Shown here one piece after another: positions 23,029 through 33,060 of a DNA stretch of 64,000 bases. Origin of the DNA: Blakeslea trispora (lineage: Eukaryota > Mucoromycota > Mucoromycetes > Mucorales > Choanephoraceae); NCBI GenBank assembly GCA_025331445.1, contig JAIWNE010000009.1:186001-250000 (forward strand), written 5' to 3'. The notes under the pieces are model-generated. The model did not search any database and was not told the origin of the DNA. It worked only from the letters and a program-made list of their open reading frames with translations. Within the stretch, counting starts at the first letter, position 1. Every line of letters starts with the position of its first letter. The translations under genes and the position numbers were made by a program.

Positions 23029-24720
23029 ATGGCATTACGTTCCTGTCTATACTTTACAACTACAAAACGATATGCTCTTTGCATGCAGCACTTAGGTCAT
23101 GTTCGTACGCTTCATACAGCATCGGCCCATAAACCCATACGTCAAGACCTCTCAGGACCCATCTCCTCAGCACCTTTGAGTCAAACATACCATCGACTAA
23201 ATCAATATACACCTCAACAGATTGTTCAACTCTTACCTCAAGTCATGCAGACATATAACAGTCAGGCCCTGATCGAGGCAGCCAAACATTGGGATCCTAC
23301 TTTGGTCATGGCTCTCTTGAGAGAATGTGGACAAAACTACCAACAGTTACGATACGATCTATTCCATTCCGTCATCCTTGCTCGCTATACCTCCACACGT
23401 AACTTGGGGCCGGTAATTGAGTGTTTGCCTCTGAAGGGTAAACCAACCGATGTCATGCCGTTCTATAATGCCATCTTGGTCAAAAGTCAGAAACTAAAAC
23501 AACACGATCATGTCCGTCAGTTGATTCAACTGATGAAACAACGTCGCTGGGCACCCGATACAGCTACTTACAACATTCTGATTCGAGAACAACTGGATGC
23601 GCTATCATCCGATAAGGCGATGGCTTGGCTAGATCAACTTGTCCTCAAGGGCATGGTGCCTAATCGAGCCACGTTTCATATCTTTATCCGACACGCCATT
23701 CAGCATCATCAATGGGACATGGTGTCTGTCTGGTTAACGCGTATGACACAAGCTGGATTTGAACCCAACATGATTCTCTTGCGTATTCTCTTGAAGGCCT
23801 TAGTCAAACACCCTCAAGAACCTAGTCTGGTAGCTGCCTTTGAAAGGGCAACAGAGACCAAGACAGAGAATACAAAAGAGGATGAAGAAAAACTATTCAA
23901 TACGGCAGCTGCAGCCCTGTTAGACTCGGATGACATTGAGGCAGCCATGGCGATATTGGGCATGGCCATCTCGAGACAATCACGTTCTGTTTATACCTAT
24001 AATCTGTTGCTACGTGGGTTATGTCACCAAGGAAACATGCATCAGGCCTTATCGTTATGGAAGCGAATGGCAACAGAAGGAGACGACAGTATACCCCAAC
24101 CTGATATTGTCACCTACACTACATTAGTCCATGGTTTAGTGCGTCATCATCACCCTTTGGAACAGATCATGGATCTTTACCGACACATGCTCCGTCAAGG
24201 TCTCTTGCCCAACAATGTGCTCCAATCGACCTTGTTGCAGGCCATCATCAAATCCAACCAGAGTCCCAGTCGTGTCTTTAACATGTTTCGACTTGTCTTG
24301 TCCCATCAACATCAGTTGGATGAATCACTAGAATTGATGCAAGTCTACAATATGATGATGGATTATTATTTCTTGTATTATCACAGGTCAGGTCAAGATC
24401 GCTTTCCTAGAGAAATATTGCAGTTATGGGAAGAGGCTGTGGATCAAAAGAAATTGAAGCCTACGGTGGCCACACTCAACATTCTGGTCCGTGGACTGGC
24501 TATCCTTCAGAAGGATGTGTGTGCAGCTGAAGAGACAGTTGAACTGTTTAGGGCAAGAGGGGTTGAGGTGAATGAAAGGACAGTCTGGTTTTTGGCTAAA
24601 GCGGCTTATCGACAAGGAAATCGTGAAAAGGCAGTCAATTGGATTCTGGATTATGAAAAGCATCATTCTATTCATGGCAAAGGTTTACTTTATTTAAAGC
24701 AGCAATTAATGCCTTCTTAG
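23029..24720 (+). CDS. Mitochondrial pentatricopeptide-repeat (PPR) protein
   Basis: A single uninterrupted frame of 563 residues, one of the few intronless genes here. The N-terminus is rich in Arg, Ser, Thr and His with no acidic residues (MALRSCLYFTTTKRYALCMQ), typical of a mitochondrial presequence. From about residue 140 there are tandem 35-residue helical hairpins with PPR consensus features: PDTATYNILIREQLDALSSD, PNRATFHIFIRHAIQHHQWD, RSVYTYNLLLRGLCHQGNMH, PDIVTYTTLVHGLVRHHHPL, and KPTVATLNILVRGLAILQKD. PPR proteins bind organellar RNA for processing, stability or translation. No extra catalytic domain is visible. It converges tail-to-tail on the Twinkle helicase gene, with about 100 bases between the stops. 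Confidence 0.85.
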   Translation: MALRSCLYFTTTKRYALCMQHLGHVRTLHTASAHKPIRQDLSGPISSAPLSQTYHRLNQYTPQQIVQLLPQVMQTYNSQALIEAAKHWDPTLVMALLRECGQNYQQLRYDLFHSVILARYTSTRNLGPVIECLPLKGKPTDVMPFYNAILVKSQKLKQHDHVRQLIQLMKQRRWAPDTATYNILIREQLDALSSDKAMAWLDQLVLKGMVPNRATFHIFIRHAIQHHQWDMVSVWLTRMTQAGFEPNMILLRILLKALVKHPQEPSLVAAFERATETKTENTKEDEEKLFNTAAAALLDSDDIEAAMAILGMAISRQSRSVYTYNLLLRGLCHQGNMHQALSLWKRMATEGDDSIPQPDIVTYTTLVHGLVRHHHPLEQIMDLYRHMLRQGLLPNNVLQSTLLQAIIKSNQSPSRVFNMFRLVLSHQHQLDESLELMQVYNMMMDYYFLYYHRSGQDRFPREILQLWEEAVDQKKLKPTVATLNILVRGLAILQKDVCAAEETVELFRARGVEVNERTVWFLAKAAYRQGNREKAVNWILDYEKHHSIHGKGLLYLKQQLMPS

Positions 24721-24822
24721 AATACTATTATAGATTTTGTATATTCCCCCCCCCTCTCTCTCTTATTTTGTATAGTTTATTAATTTTTTGCTTGTATTCA
24801 TAAATCATTACTTCTTCAAAAA

Positions 24823-26868
24823 TCATGGATAGAATCTTTTCGTTTCACTGCTTGGTTGTCTTCTAAATTTCTGTACAGGTAATTCTTCAATCTAATAAAG
24901 AAACAGTCAAGTCACATGATCATCTCGTCTCTTTTTCTTTTCTTACCTTGAAAGTCTCTTTAATAAACTTGTATTGAATAGACCCTAGTGTACCATCATA
25001 GCGATTCTTTTTGATATCTAATGAGCGCCTATCTGCTCTATCCTTTTGAATGATCATCACATTATCTGCCTCTTGAGTGACTTTGGCGCTACCAAAGATG
25101 GAGTGAATATCAAGCTGTTCATGTGGACCACTGTCTTTTCTAGGGTGGACAACAAGTGTGATATGAACATCTTGTTCAGTAGCAAATCGTCTAATTTCAG
25201 CAATAGCATGATCCTGAAGATCCCATTTATCCATCGAACCTCTAGACTGCTGAGAGAGCATGAATTGAAGATTGTCAAGTACAATGTGCTGAATATCATA
25301 GGCATACACAGCATGATGACATGCTTTCAATACATCATGAATGGCTGTACTACTAAAGAATTTAAGGAAATACAAAGGTAACTTGTATAAACAAAGCCAT
25401 TAGCCATAGAGAACCAACACATGTATACACACACACAATTTACCTTTTCAAACTCATTCGCTACCCTATCAAATTCTTCAGGAGATTGACTTAGATCCTT
25501 TCCAGCATACTGATAAAGCATCTTTTTAGCCAATCGTCTATTCAGAATCTCAAAACTTCCCCAGAGTGTAGGCACACCCGATTTACAATAGTCTAAACTG
25601 AGTTGACTGATAATCGTGGTCTTACCTGAGCCTGTAGGACCTGTCAAGATAGTCAGCTCACCAGGTCGATGGCCCTTCATGATGCTGTTCAACTGAGGTA
25701 GTTCGTTCGATTGAACACCGCGGGTTTGTTCCGGATGAAGCACTTCATTATAGACTTCTTCACGCAAAAAGTTGAAATTGATGATTTGATCATGTTGAAA
25801 TCCTCTTGCTTTCGCCATAATCTGACTCAAATCCTTTTGTTGCACTAATGCCTCATGGGCGCTTAACGGGCCCTGTTGATCGCCTTGACGTGTATTGACC
25901 AGCAAACATTTATGTTCTCCTATCTTTCGAGCAAATCGTTCGGCAGCAATCTTACCCTCCACATCATCATCCAGCCAGAGATAGACCTTGTTGAATCGAT
26001 CGAGCAAGGGCAAGACAGATTCCTGTAGTTGATAGTTGGTATGAGGGATCGAGACAGACGGTAGACCGGTAGCTTGATAGGCTGCCATGGCATCAAGTTC
26101 ACGGCGGGTCAACACAATGGTCTCTGCATCCGCATGGGCTGTCTGGTAACCAAACAAACCGTCTACATGATCCTTATGAGCTGTCGGTGGTTCCAACTGA
26201 ACGGTGTGTGTCTCAAGATCGCATACCTTGAGACCGACTGTGCTATTCTGAAACTGATGATCTTGATAGCTCAAGGTAGTCTGAGGCAATGTCAGGCCAG
26301 CTGTGCCATCCTCTAGTGGTATGGTGCCTACACCAAAGGCTTCTAATGTGGTGGGTGCAAGCATGTGTTTTTGCTGGATCTGATCGAGTAGATCTCGGTT
26401 GGATTGAAGTGCTGTTTGATATTGCTTTAATTCCTCAGGGGTTTTGAGAGGTTGACTTGGGGATTTGGTGGTAGGTAAAACAGGATCAAGTGGTTCTAGT
26501 TTCTTGACCAATGTCTTGCTGAATTCAGAGAATGAACCCTTTGATTTACAAGTGGTACAGCGATAGGTACCTTTCTGAATATCGAGTAAGGCAGCAAAAC
26601 TGTTTTTGCGTACCTGAATACAGTGAGGGCAGTGAGTGCGTACAGTGTGTTTGTCGTGTGTAGGTACAGGGTGTTGTTTGTGGCGATAGAGAAAGTCGAC
26701 AATCTTCTCTTCCATGTTACGATCTGTACTGTAGAGGCGTGTCCAAGAAGAAGTGGTGGTGGTTATGGGTTGTCTATAAGCTTTGGTTGCATAAGCTTTG
26801 GTTGTATAAGCTATAGCCTGAGAACGATAAGGTCTAACCCATACCCAGCATCGTCTTGACAAGTTCAT
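24823..26868 (-). CDS. TWNK: Twinkle-type mitochondrial DNA helicase (T7 gp4-like primase-helicase)
   Basis: Exons 25444-26868, 24947-25381 and 24823-24891 (all GT-AG, in phase) give about 642 residues. There is a basic N-terminal targeting region (MNLSRRCWVWVRPYRSQ), then a zinc-binding primase domain with four cysteines (CPHC at about 80, CTTC at about 104). The TOPRIM-like region follows (IVLTRRELDAMAAYQATGLP and YLWLDDDVEGK). The RecA-type helicase core has Walker A GPTGSGKTTI, then LPLYFLKFFSS, Walker B-region HIVLDNLQFMLS, the VVHPRK motif and FGSAKVTQEADNVMII. The start of exon 2 (LPLYF) matches the conserved Twinkle block. It is the hexameric replicative helicase of mtDNA. Unlike animal Twinkle the zinc cysteines are kept, but the first TOPRIM glutamate is Arg. 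Its start is 54 bases from the Pol III C82 stop, same strand. Confidence 0.95.
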
Positions 26869-26922
26869 TTTGATGTAAACAAAGAAAAAAAAATAATCCG
26901 CAGTTTATATTTTATTGTTGTA

Positions 26923-29009
26923 TCAAATATCTTTTAAAATCATCATCATTTGATCAAGTCGGTCTTTGGATGTCTCTAGTCTCTCAATCACTTTTTCCAT
27001 TTTGGTCAATTCAACCTTGTCAATCTCATTCAATAAAGCCATATTCTCCATCACATCCTGTCGACTGAGTTTATCCAATAACCGAGTCCGTCTCTGTAAC
27101 TCTTCTACTTTACGCTGCTGAAGATGAGTTATGGCCTGGTAGACATGCACTAGCAATTCATCAAAGCATTGGTGTAGATCCACATAGACTAAATAAAATG
27201 TGTGTGTGGCCGAACGAGGGATTTCCTGTTGCTGAGTTAACTATACTTTCTTTTTTTAAAAAAAATAAAAAGCGATTACTTGCCTGACTACGGACAATGT
27301 GATGCAGCATGAGCTGATTTAGTTTCTGGCGTACATCTTTCAGGGGCAACATAGACAATCGCTGTAACTGCTGTTCATCTAGCTTGCCTTTATCCAACAA
27401 GATTCTCACTAGCCGACAACTGGCTTGACCAAATCGATCGGTAATCAAGCCCTCTAGAATGTCTTGTTGTATCATTTGGCGTAATCGTTTGAAGTTGACA
27501 GCATATTGATGAGCGCCTAATTCATCTCGGGTCACCAAGATACGGTCTATTCTGAGCAGTTGAAAATAGCCTTCAATGACCTGGAGAACAGAAGGAGGTG
27601 TGTCTGTCTGGATCACAAGATCACCTCGCTTAAATACTTCAGGTTCTAACAAGTTGGCAATATGGCTGGCTGTAGCTGCAGCTATAAAGAATATTAGTTA
27701 GTGTATGTCTATCACTTTCTTTTTTTCTTTATTTACGTGAATAATCTTCTTTAATTTCCTTCATTTTGTCTCTTCCGTGACGAAAAAATGTCTTTAAGAT
27801 AATGCCTGCTGTCTTGTTGATTCGACTGGTCACTAAATCAGCCATCATCTATACATAAAACAATCAAATGAATATCAGCCAATCACACCATTTGTTTTTT
27901 TTTTACTTACTAAGTTACGAAAATACATGTTGTATTTATCATAATTCAGCATGAAATACATGTTGGGATCCACTACAAATTCTTCTTCTTCTTTATGCTT
28001 TAATCTCTATAGATTTCTCTCTCTTATGGTAAGATAGCCAATCAAAATACACTTGTGTACCATACCTTATTGTCTCTATCCGATGCAAATGGCTAAAGTA
28101 ATAATAATAAGTAAATCCATAACACATTGCTTTGTTTTTGTTTCAATTCCATACACTAGCCTTTCTTTTCTATAACAAGGAAAATTCAGTCAATCCGAAA
28201 AAAAAGAACATAGATTGGTATTTACATACCATGCCAATCATTTCCATAGGCTTTAAAATGGCTTCCATCTGACTCTGAACCTGCTGTTTGATCTGACGTT
28301 GTTCCTTTGTGGTTACAAGTGTATATTTAGCTGTCTCTTGTGCTTCTGCCTCGAGCCACTGATCCACCATTGATCGACTGTGTTGAGGCAAGGCAGCCAT
28401 CACAAACTGATCCATAATCATGCGTGTCCAGGTACGAACATAATCTGATTCTAACAAAAGAAAGGTGTTGAGATCTCAATATATCTAAGATAATATGACT
28501 TACCTTCTTTATCCTTGATACTTTTGACTTTAGCCCATGCTTGTACCTGGCTCAGTTTGACTCTGCCATACAGAAACAAGAGTTGACAGAGAGCAGAACC
28601 CTACAGTTGAAACCATGAAATGAACTGAAGACAACAAGCAAATAATACATTACTGTCTTGCCATAGTGCTCTTCTGTGACTCTCATAATACGACTCATAC
28701 GTAACCGAATCAGAACACGATTCGCGTCAATCTCGTAAAAGGTAGGTTCTTGTATGGTTTCTGTAAAGCGAACGATATTGTGCTGTATTAGGATCAAGAG
28801 AGCTTCTCGGACAAGTTTCAGTGTCGAGTGTGTGTGTCTGGCAAGAGCCTGGCATGTTAAACGGCCTTTTAATAGGAGCTGAGTAGCGACTGCCTTTGTT
28901 GAAGAGTCATAAGAACCTGTGTGTGTTATTCTACTCATTATCTTACAGCTGTTTCATCACCAAATTCTTCTTTTAATATCTCTCTGCATAAATAAGCTTC
29001 TGATGACAT
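26923..29009 (-). CDS. RPC82: DNA-directed RNA polymerase III subunit C82 (RPC3)
   Basis: Multi-exon gene. The first exon is 28961-29009 (MSSEAYLCREILKEEF) with a GTGATG donor and a 44-base intron; the second is 28654-28916. The later parts include GSALCQLLFLYGRVKLSQVQ (after the intron ending near 28603), ESDYVRTWTRMIMDQF (28170-28457), FVVDPNMYFMLNYDKYN near 27970, LEPEVFKRGDLVIQTD (27161-27652) and the final coiled coil to the stop at 26923. Repeated winged-helix units are recognisable: VATQLLLKGRLTCQALARHT and AVNFKRLRQMIQQDILEGLI. C82 together with C34 and C31 forms the Pol III subcomplex that recruits the enzyme to TFIIIB and helps open the promoter. It is nuclear and essential. The divergent CENP-W-like gene starts 425 bases away, so the two share a promoter region. 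Confidence 0.9.
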
Positions 29010-29433
29010 GCTTTTTAAATAGAGAAAAAGAATAGAAAAAAATAATTGATTGCGATAAACTTTTGTATTGTTTCACAAAAGAAAGGTGAGGGGCATTTGT
29101 CCCTATCTTTTCTTGTATGAAGTAGTTTATGCAGAAATTAGTCAATTCAATGTCAGACTATCCTTGTCATTGATTGGCTGATTCCTTGCAAAAAGATAAA
29201 GAAAAAAGAGATTCAGGGCATTCATTGTGTGTGTGTGTTAGCTCCACTGAATGGATTTTCAGCTTTTAAGGGGAGATTGAAGCATACATGTCTTATTGCT
29301 TGGTGAATCAAGTGGGTTGCTTTATTTCTCTCTTTCTCTTTTTCTTACTAGAAATTTGAATGTAATTTTAATTTTCATCATAATTTTTTTTTCTCTCCCC
29401 CCTTTTTCTTTCTTTTTTTGTTATTATTTTACC

Positions 29434-29779
29434 ATGGCCAAAATCAGCAAAGAACCTACCAGACGATCTCGTGAAAAATTTAGACAAGATCTACGTGAGA
29501 AGTTTGGCAAGAATCTCTCAAGTGATGTAGATGACTTGGTAATGACTACAAGAAAGAAACCATTCTCTGTTCTTTATTGACATATATATAAAAAAAGCTT
29601 TATTTGGAATTTGTCATGTTTATGGATCATTTAGCTAAAAACACAGCAAAGCATGTTGGCAAGAAAAAACTAGTGTATCCAAAAGACATAGAGGCAGTAT
29701 TAGAAGTAAGTCTTTGAATATTCAATCGTAACAATAACTGACAACATTTTAGAACACATTAAGACGTTTCCGTGGATAA
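29434..29779 (+). CDS. CENP-W/Wip1-like histone-fold kinetochore protein
   Basis: Three exons (29434-29538, 29598-29705, 29753-29779), GT-AG and in phase 0, give only 79 residues. The basic N-terminus (KISKEPTRRSREKFRQDLRE) is followed by a minimal histone fold: LSSDVDDLLYLEFVMFMDHL (helix 2, with the hydrophobic face), then VGKKKLVYPKDIEAVLENTL and a terminal RRFRG. CENP-W proteins are about 80-90 residues and end in a similar Lys/Arg-Arg-Gly tail, and helix 2 follows the same pattern. CENP-W pairs with CENP-T as part of the inner kinetochore. Other small histone-fold proteins (for example Pol epsilon or CHRAC subunits) are longer or have a different loop, but cannot be excluded by eye. It is convergent with the next gene, with only 4 bases between stop codons. 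Confidence 0.6.
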
Positions 29780-29783
29780 GAAT

Positions 29784-30433
29784 CTATTGCTTTTCCTTCT
29801 TGTGCTTCTTTTTCTTCTTTTCACTCTTATGCTTCTTTTTCTTTTCTTCTTCTTCTTCAGAATCCATCATATCCAATAAAGGATCATACCCTTTTGAAAA
29901 ATATTTGTCCATAGAAGAGGTATGTAGCCGTACTTTACCACGTCCTCTCACCGGCACGACATCTTGTTTCTTTTTTCGTTCCGAACAAGGACGAGGTGAA
30001 GGCGATCGTTTAGGTCGGCTTGATTCGGGTGATCGAGCTCTTTTTCGAGTAGATTCTCGTTCAAGTCGTTCTTGACGCCATCGTGCCACATTCTTTTCGT
30101 TGGTTCGGATCACAGCTTGATTATGACTGTCTGTTGCCTTGACGACGTTTAATAAGAATCGCGTGTTGGGTTTTGGTTTTTTGGTTGATCTAACACATCT
30201 AGTTTAGTCCATGTGGCAAGATCGTGTTTATAGATCATTTACGGTTCAGGTTGATAGGCTCTTACGCCTACCGCATTGTATTTTTTACGTTTCTCTTCCG
30301 CTTCTTTCAAAATAAGATCAGCTACATATTTATCTACATCTTCATCAGCCACATCTTTAGCACTTGCTCCTGCTGCTGCTCGAATCAGATCAGTGACCAC
30401 ATTATGAATGGCATTCGCCTTTTTTGGTGGCAT
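29784..30433 (-). CDS. Small basic nuclear-type conserved protein with PNTRFL-TDSHN motif (NKAPD1-like)
   Basis: Exons 30243-30433 and 29784-30189 (53-base GT-AG intron) give 198 residues. It starts MPPKKANAIHNVVTDLIRAA, an amphipathic helix. The junction gives the conserved-looking motif KPNTRFLLNVVKATDSHNQA, which I recall from small eukaryotic proteins such as animal NKAPD1; that link is from memory and unverified. The rest is Arg/Ser/Pro-rich (RKRARSPESSRPKRSPSPRP), then a short motif DKYFSKGYDPLLDM, acidic residues and a Lys-rich end, composition typical of a nuclear or splicing-related protein. It starts 104 bases from the divergent Dlt1 gene. Function unknown. Confidence 0.6.
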
Positions 30434-30537
30434 AATGATAATAATAATAAAAAAAAAAGTAAAGACAATAAACAATTTTAAAAAAAAGACCTATAGATTC
30501 ATTTTTTTTTATTCTTTTATTATTATTATTATTCACC

Positions 30538-31604
30538 ATGTTTTCTATGCGATGGCCACGTTATTTTTATACAGCTTCTCTTTTTCTTTTGATATTTCTA
30601 ACAGCAGTCTGTATTGCCATCTCTGCATCGGATGTCATCATACAATCCCTGACCAACCGAGCTTATTCCGGTAGTTTTGATTATCGAAGTTCCATGGTAG
30701 TTGGCAGTAGTTATGTCTTTCTGGCACTTGCCTCTATTTCATTTTCCTGTAATCGACTGTTAACTGTCCGAGCATCTCTACAAGATATACCTAAACTCTA
30801 TATACCCATTCAACAACAAGATTTGCCCAAAGTAAGCTCTTTTTATTTTACTTTAAGGATGGCATCATTGAAAGGCTTTTATTTTAATAGAAAGTATTTC
30901 AAAGAATTGATCAAGGCTTTCAACAGACAAAACAGATCAAGAAATTAGCTGAACCTAGACCTGAAGATATTCAGGCCATTGGTTGGGCTAAACCAGGTAC
31001 ATTTAAATATTATCACCATAGAAAAAAAAGACAACTAATGTCATAAAAAGGCACACATCTGTTTGAAGGTCTTGATTTTAAACAAGCAGTAGCAAGAACA
31101 CCTGCTATTGTAGGCAAGTAAATCCATATGATCATAATAACACGAGACTAAAACAGGTTTGTAGAACAAGTAGCCAAAAGTGTGAGTCCGGAATACTTTC
31201 GGCCATTGTATGTGCCTGTACGACAATACATTGAATTTCTTATGCAGCAAAATCTAATTGATAAACAGCTGGGGACTGTCTATTTAGAAGGTTATGAACT
31301 GGCTCGATTCAGTCAGACACCTCTCAGTCAAGAACAGTACATGGATATCATGAAACACTTGGCAGCTATTTTACAGAATATGGGCTATAACATCAAGAAC
31401 AGCACGACTCAACCTATGCAAAGAGAAGAAATAGAAGAAGTGGAAGAGGACCATCAATCAGCCTTCACATGGCAATCTCGTTCTACAACCAGTAAACGAC
31501 GGGAAAGCGAACAATACTCTATCTATGATGAAAATGAAGTGAGGAACGATATTTATGAACTCTTGATGAAAGACAGAGCTTCTTCTCATCACCCTACTGT
31601 ATAA
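30538..31604 (+). CDS. Dlt1-like membrane protein (defect at low temperature 1)
   Basis: Four exons (30538-30831, 30891-30996, 31051-31117, 31157-31604), all GT-AG, give 304 residues. Two N-terminal transmembrane helices (YFYTASLFLLIFLTAVCIAI and SSMVVGSSYVFLALASISF) flank a short loop, followed by a cytosolic region. RLLTVRASLQDIPKLYIPIQ matches the Dlt1 block after helix 2 (T/NR...IPK-YIPI), then ARTPAIVGKFVEQ and YELARFSQTPLSQEQYMDIM, which also fit. Dlt1 is a fungal protein named for cold sensitivity in yeast; its biochemical role is unknown. The C-terminal tail is acidic and polar. Stop codon is 43 bases from the stop of the convergent UNC93-like gene. Confidence 0.7.
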
Positions 31605-31647
31605 TAAAAAAAAGTCTCTTTTATTATTATTATTTATATAATGACTA

Positions 31648-33060
31648 TTATGCTTGACTTTGTTCAATATGTGCTTTCTCACCCTGAGTCACCGAGGTAT
31701 CATCTTTTTCTTCAGGTAAAGTCTCATTAGTATCAGTGATATGACAAGCAACAAAGCCAATCAGAGGAAAGGAGACAAACATAAGAATCCAACAGATGAG
31801 ACACTCCCAACGAAGTGGAATGTTGACAGCATCAATACCAAACGAAACAGCAGCACCAGCAGATTGAACTGCTTTATAGAAACCAGCATATCTTGCCAAA
31901 AGAGAAGGATCGTTGGACATGGCACCCATCAACCAATACATGTAGCTTTGATAGATCGAATCAGTAAACCCGTACAGCAGATAGAGCACAAAGGGACCAC
32001 CAAACCTGGGATCTCGCCAACCGATAGCATCTTTAAAATCATTATTAAACGTCAACTGAAACACAAATCCACCGGCCCAGACGGCCATACAGACAAAGAA
32101 AATGAGCACAAGTGCCAACAGACCTCGACCTCGACGTGTCATGGCTCGATGGTCCAACAGGAATCCAATCAGTAAAGAGCCTATGATTTGCATGCCCCAA
32201 TACATGGTGTCGTTCAAGGCTCTGGCAGCCGGATCAAAATAGACGGCATTCAGGCGAAACTGATAGGAATAAAACCAATTGGAGGCCAAGAAGGCGGGTA
32301 TCAGGCAAATCATGCGCCATTCCTTCCAGACATCCAGAACACCTCTGAGTTCCGTCTTCCAATGCGTGGCCTTACCGAGAGCAACACGTGTGCCGTTCGG
32401 TCGAATAACCTGAGAGGGGTGAAGTAGGGCCAAGGAGAGGACAACACCAATCAACATGATGATTACAAAGGCGATATAGGTACCTGTCGACACACCTCCT
32501 GCTTCGTTTTCCAAGTTGAGTCCTAAGGCAATGACCGAACCAAGGATACCACCCAAGTTAAATAGACCCCAAAAGATGGCTACATATTTGCCCTTGTTCT
32601 TTTCCTCAGGATAGGACATCATGATAGCACCTTGAGCTGACCAAAAGATGCCTGCACAACATCCTAAAATGGCACCGGCAGCAATCACAAAACCTGAAAC
32701 CTGTTTACGATCATATACCCATAAGGCAGCACTATAAATAGCATACCCTATGGAACCAATCTAAATCAAATATGAACAAGAGATCATTATGCTTTGTAGA
32801 TTTCTTAAAAAAAAATAACTTACCGTTAAAGTGTACTTGATGCCTACCGTGTTTGTAAATGTACCAGAAAAGAAGCCTACGATAGCAAAGCAACCATAGA
32901 GAGCACCATTGGCTGAATCAATCAAGCTCACATTCGAACTAAGCGATCCACCTGCACCTAACCCGGAAAGTGCATTGAACATGCCCGGACAGCAAAGACA
33001 GACAAAACCAAGAAAGACAACTTGTATGATGGGGGTATTGAACTTGTTTAAAAGAGTCAT
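31648..33060 (-). CDS. UNC93-like (DUF895) major-facilitator membrane protein
   Basis: Exons 32824-33060 and 31648-32760 (63-base GT-AG intron) give 449 residues with about 11-12 hydrophobic helices. The N-terminus carries the family pattern: VVFLGFVCLCCPGMFNALSG followed by GAGG and NSANGALYG-like ANGALYGCFAIVGFF. Next come GAILGCCAGIFWSAQGAIMM and YPEEKNKGKYVAIFWGLFNL, which is the highly conserved block of fungal UNC93-like transporters, and later RRGRGLLALVLIF. Animal UNC93 proteins regulate channels or traffic receptors; the substrate, if any, of the fungal branch is not known. The C-terminal tail is acidic and cytosolic. Confidence 0.85.

Noticed and set aside
28552..28940. Start of the Pol III C82 gene at the ATG near 28938
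   Set aside because: An upstream exon (28961-29009) joins in phase and supplies the expected N-terminal helix; the ATG at 28938 lies inside the intron.
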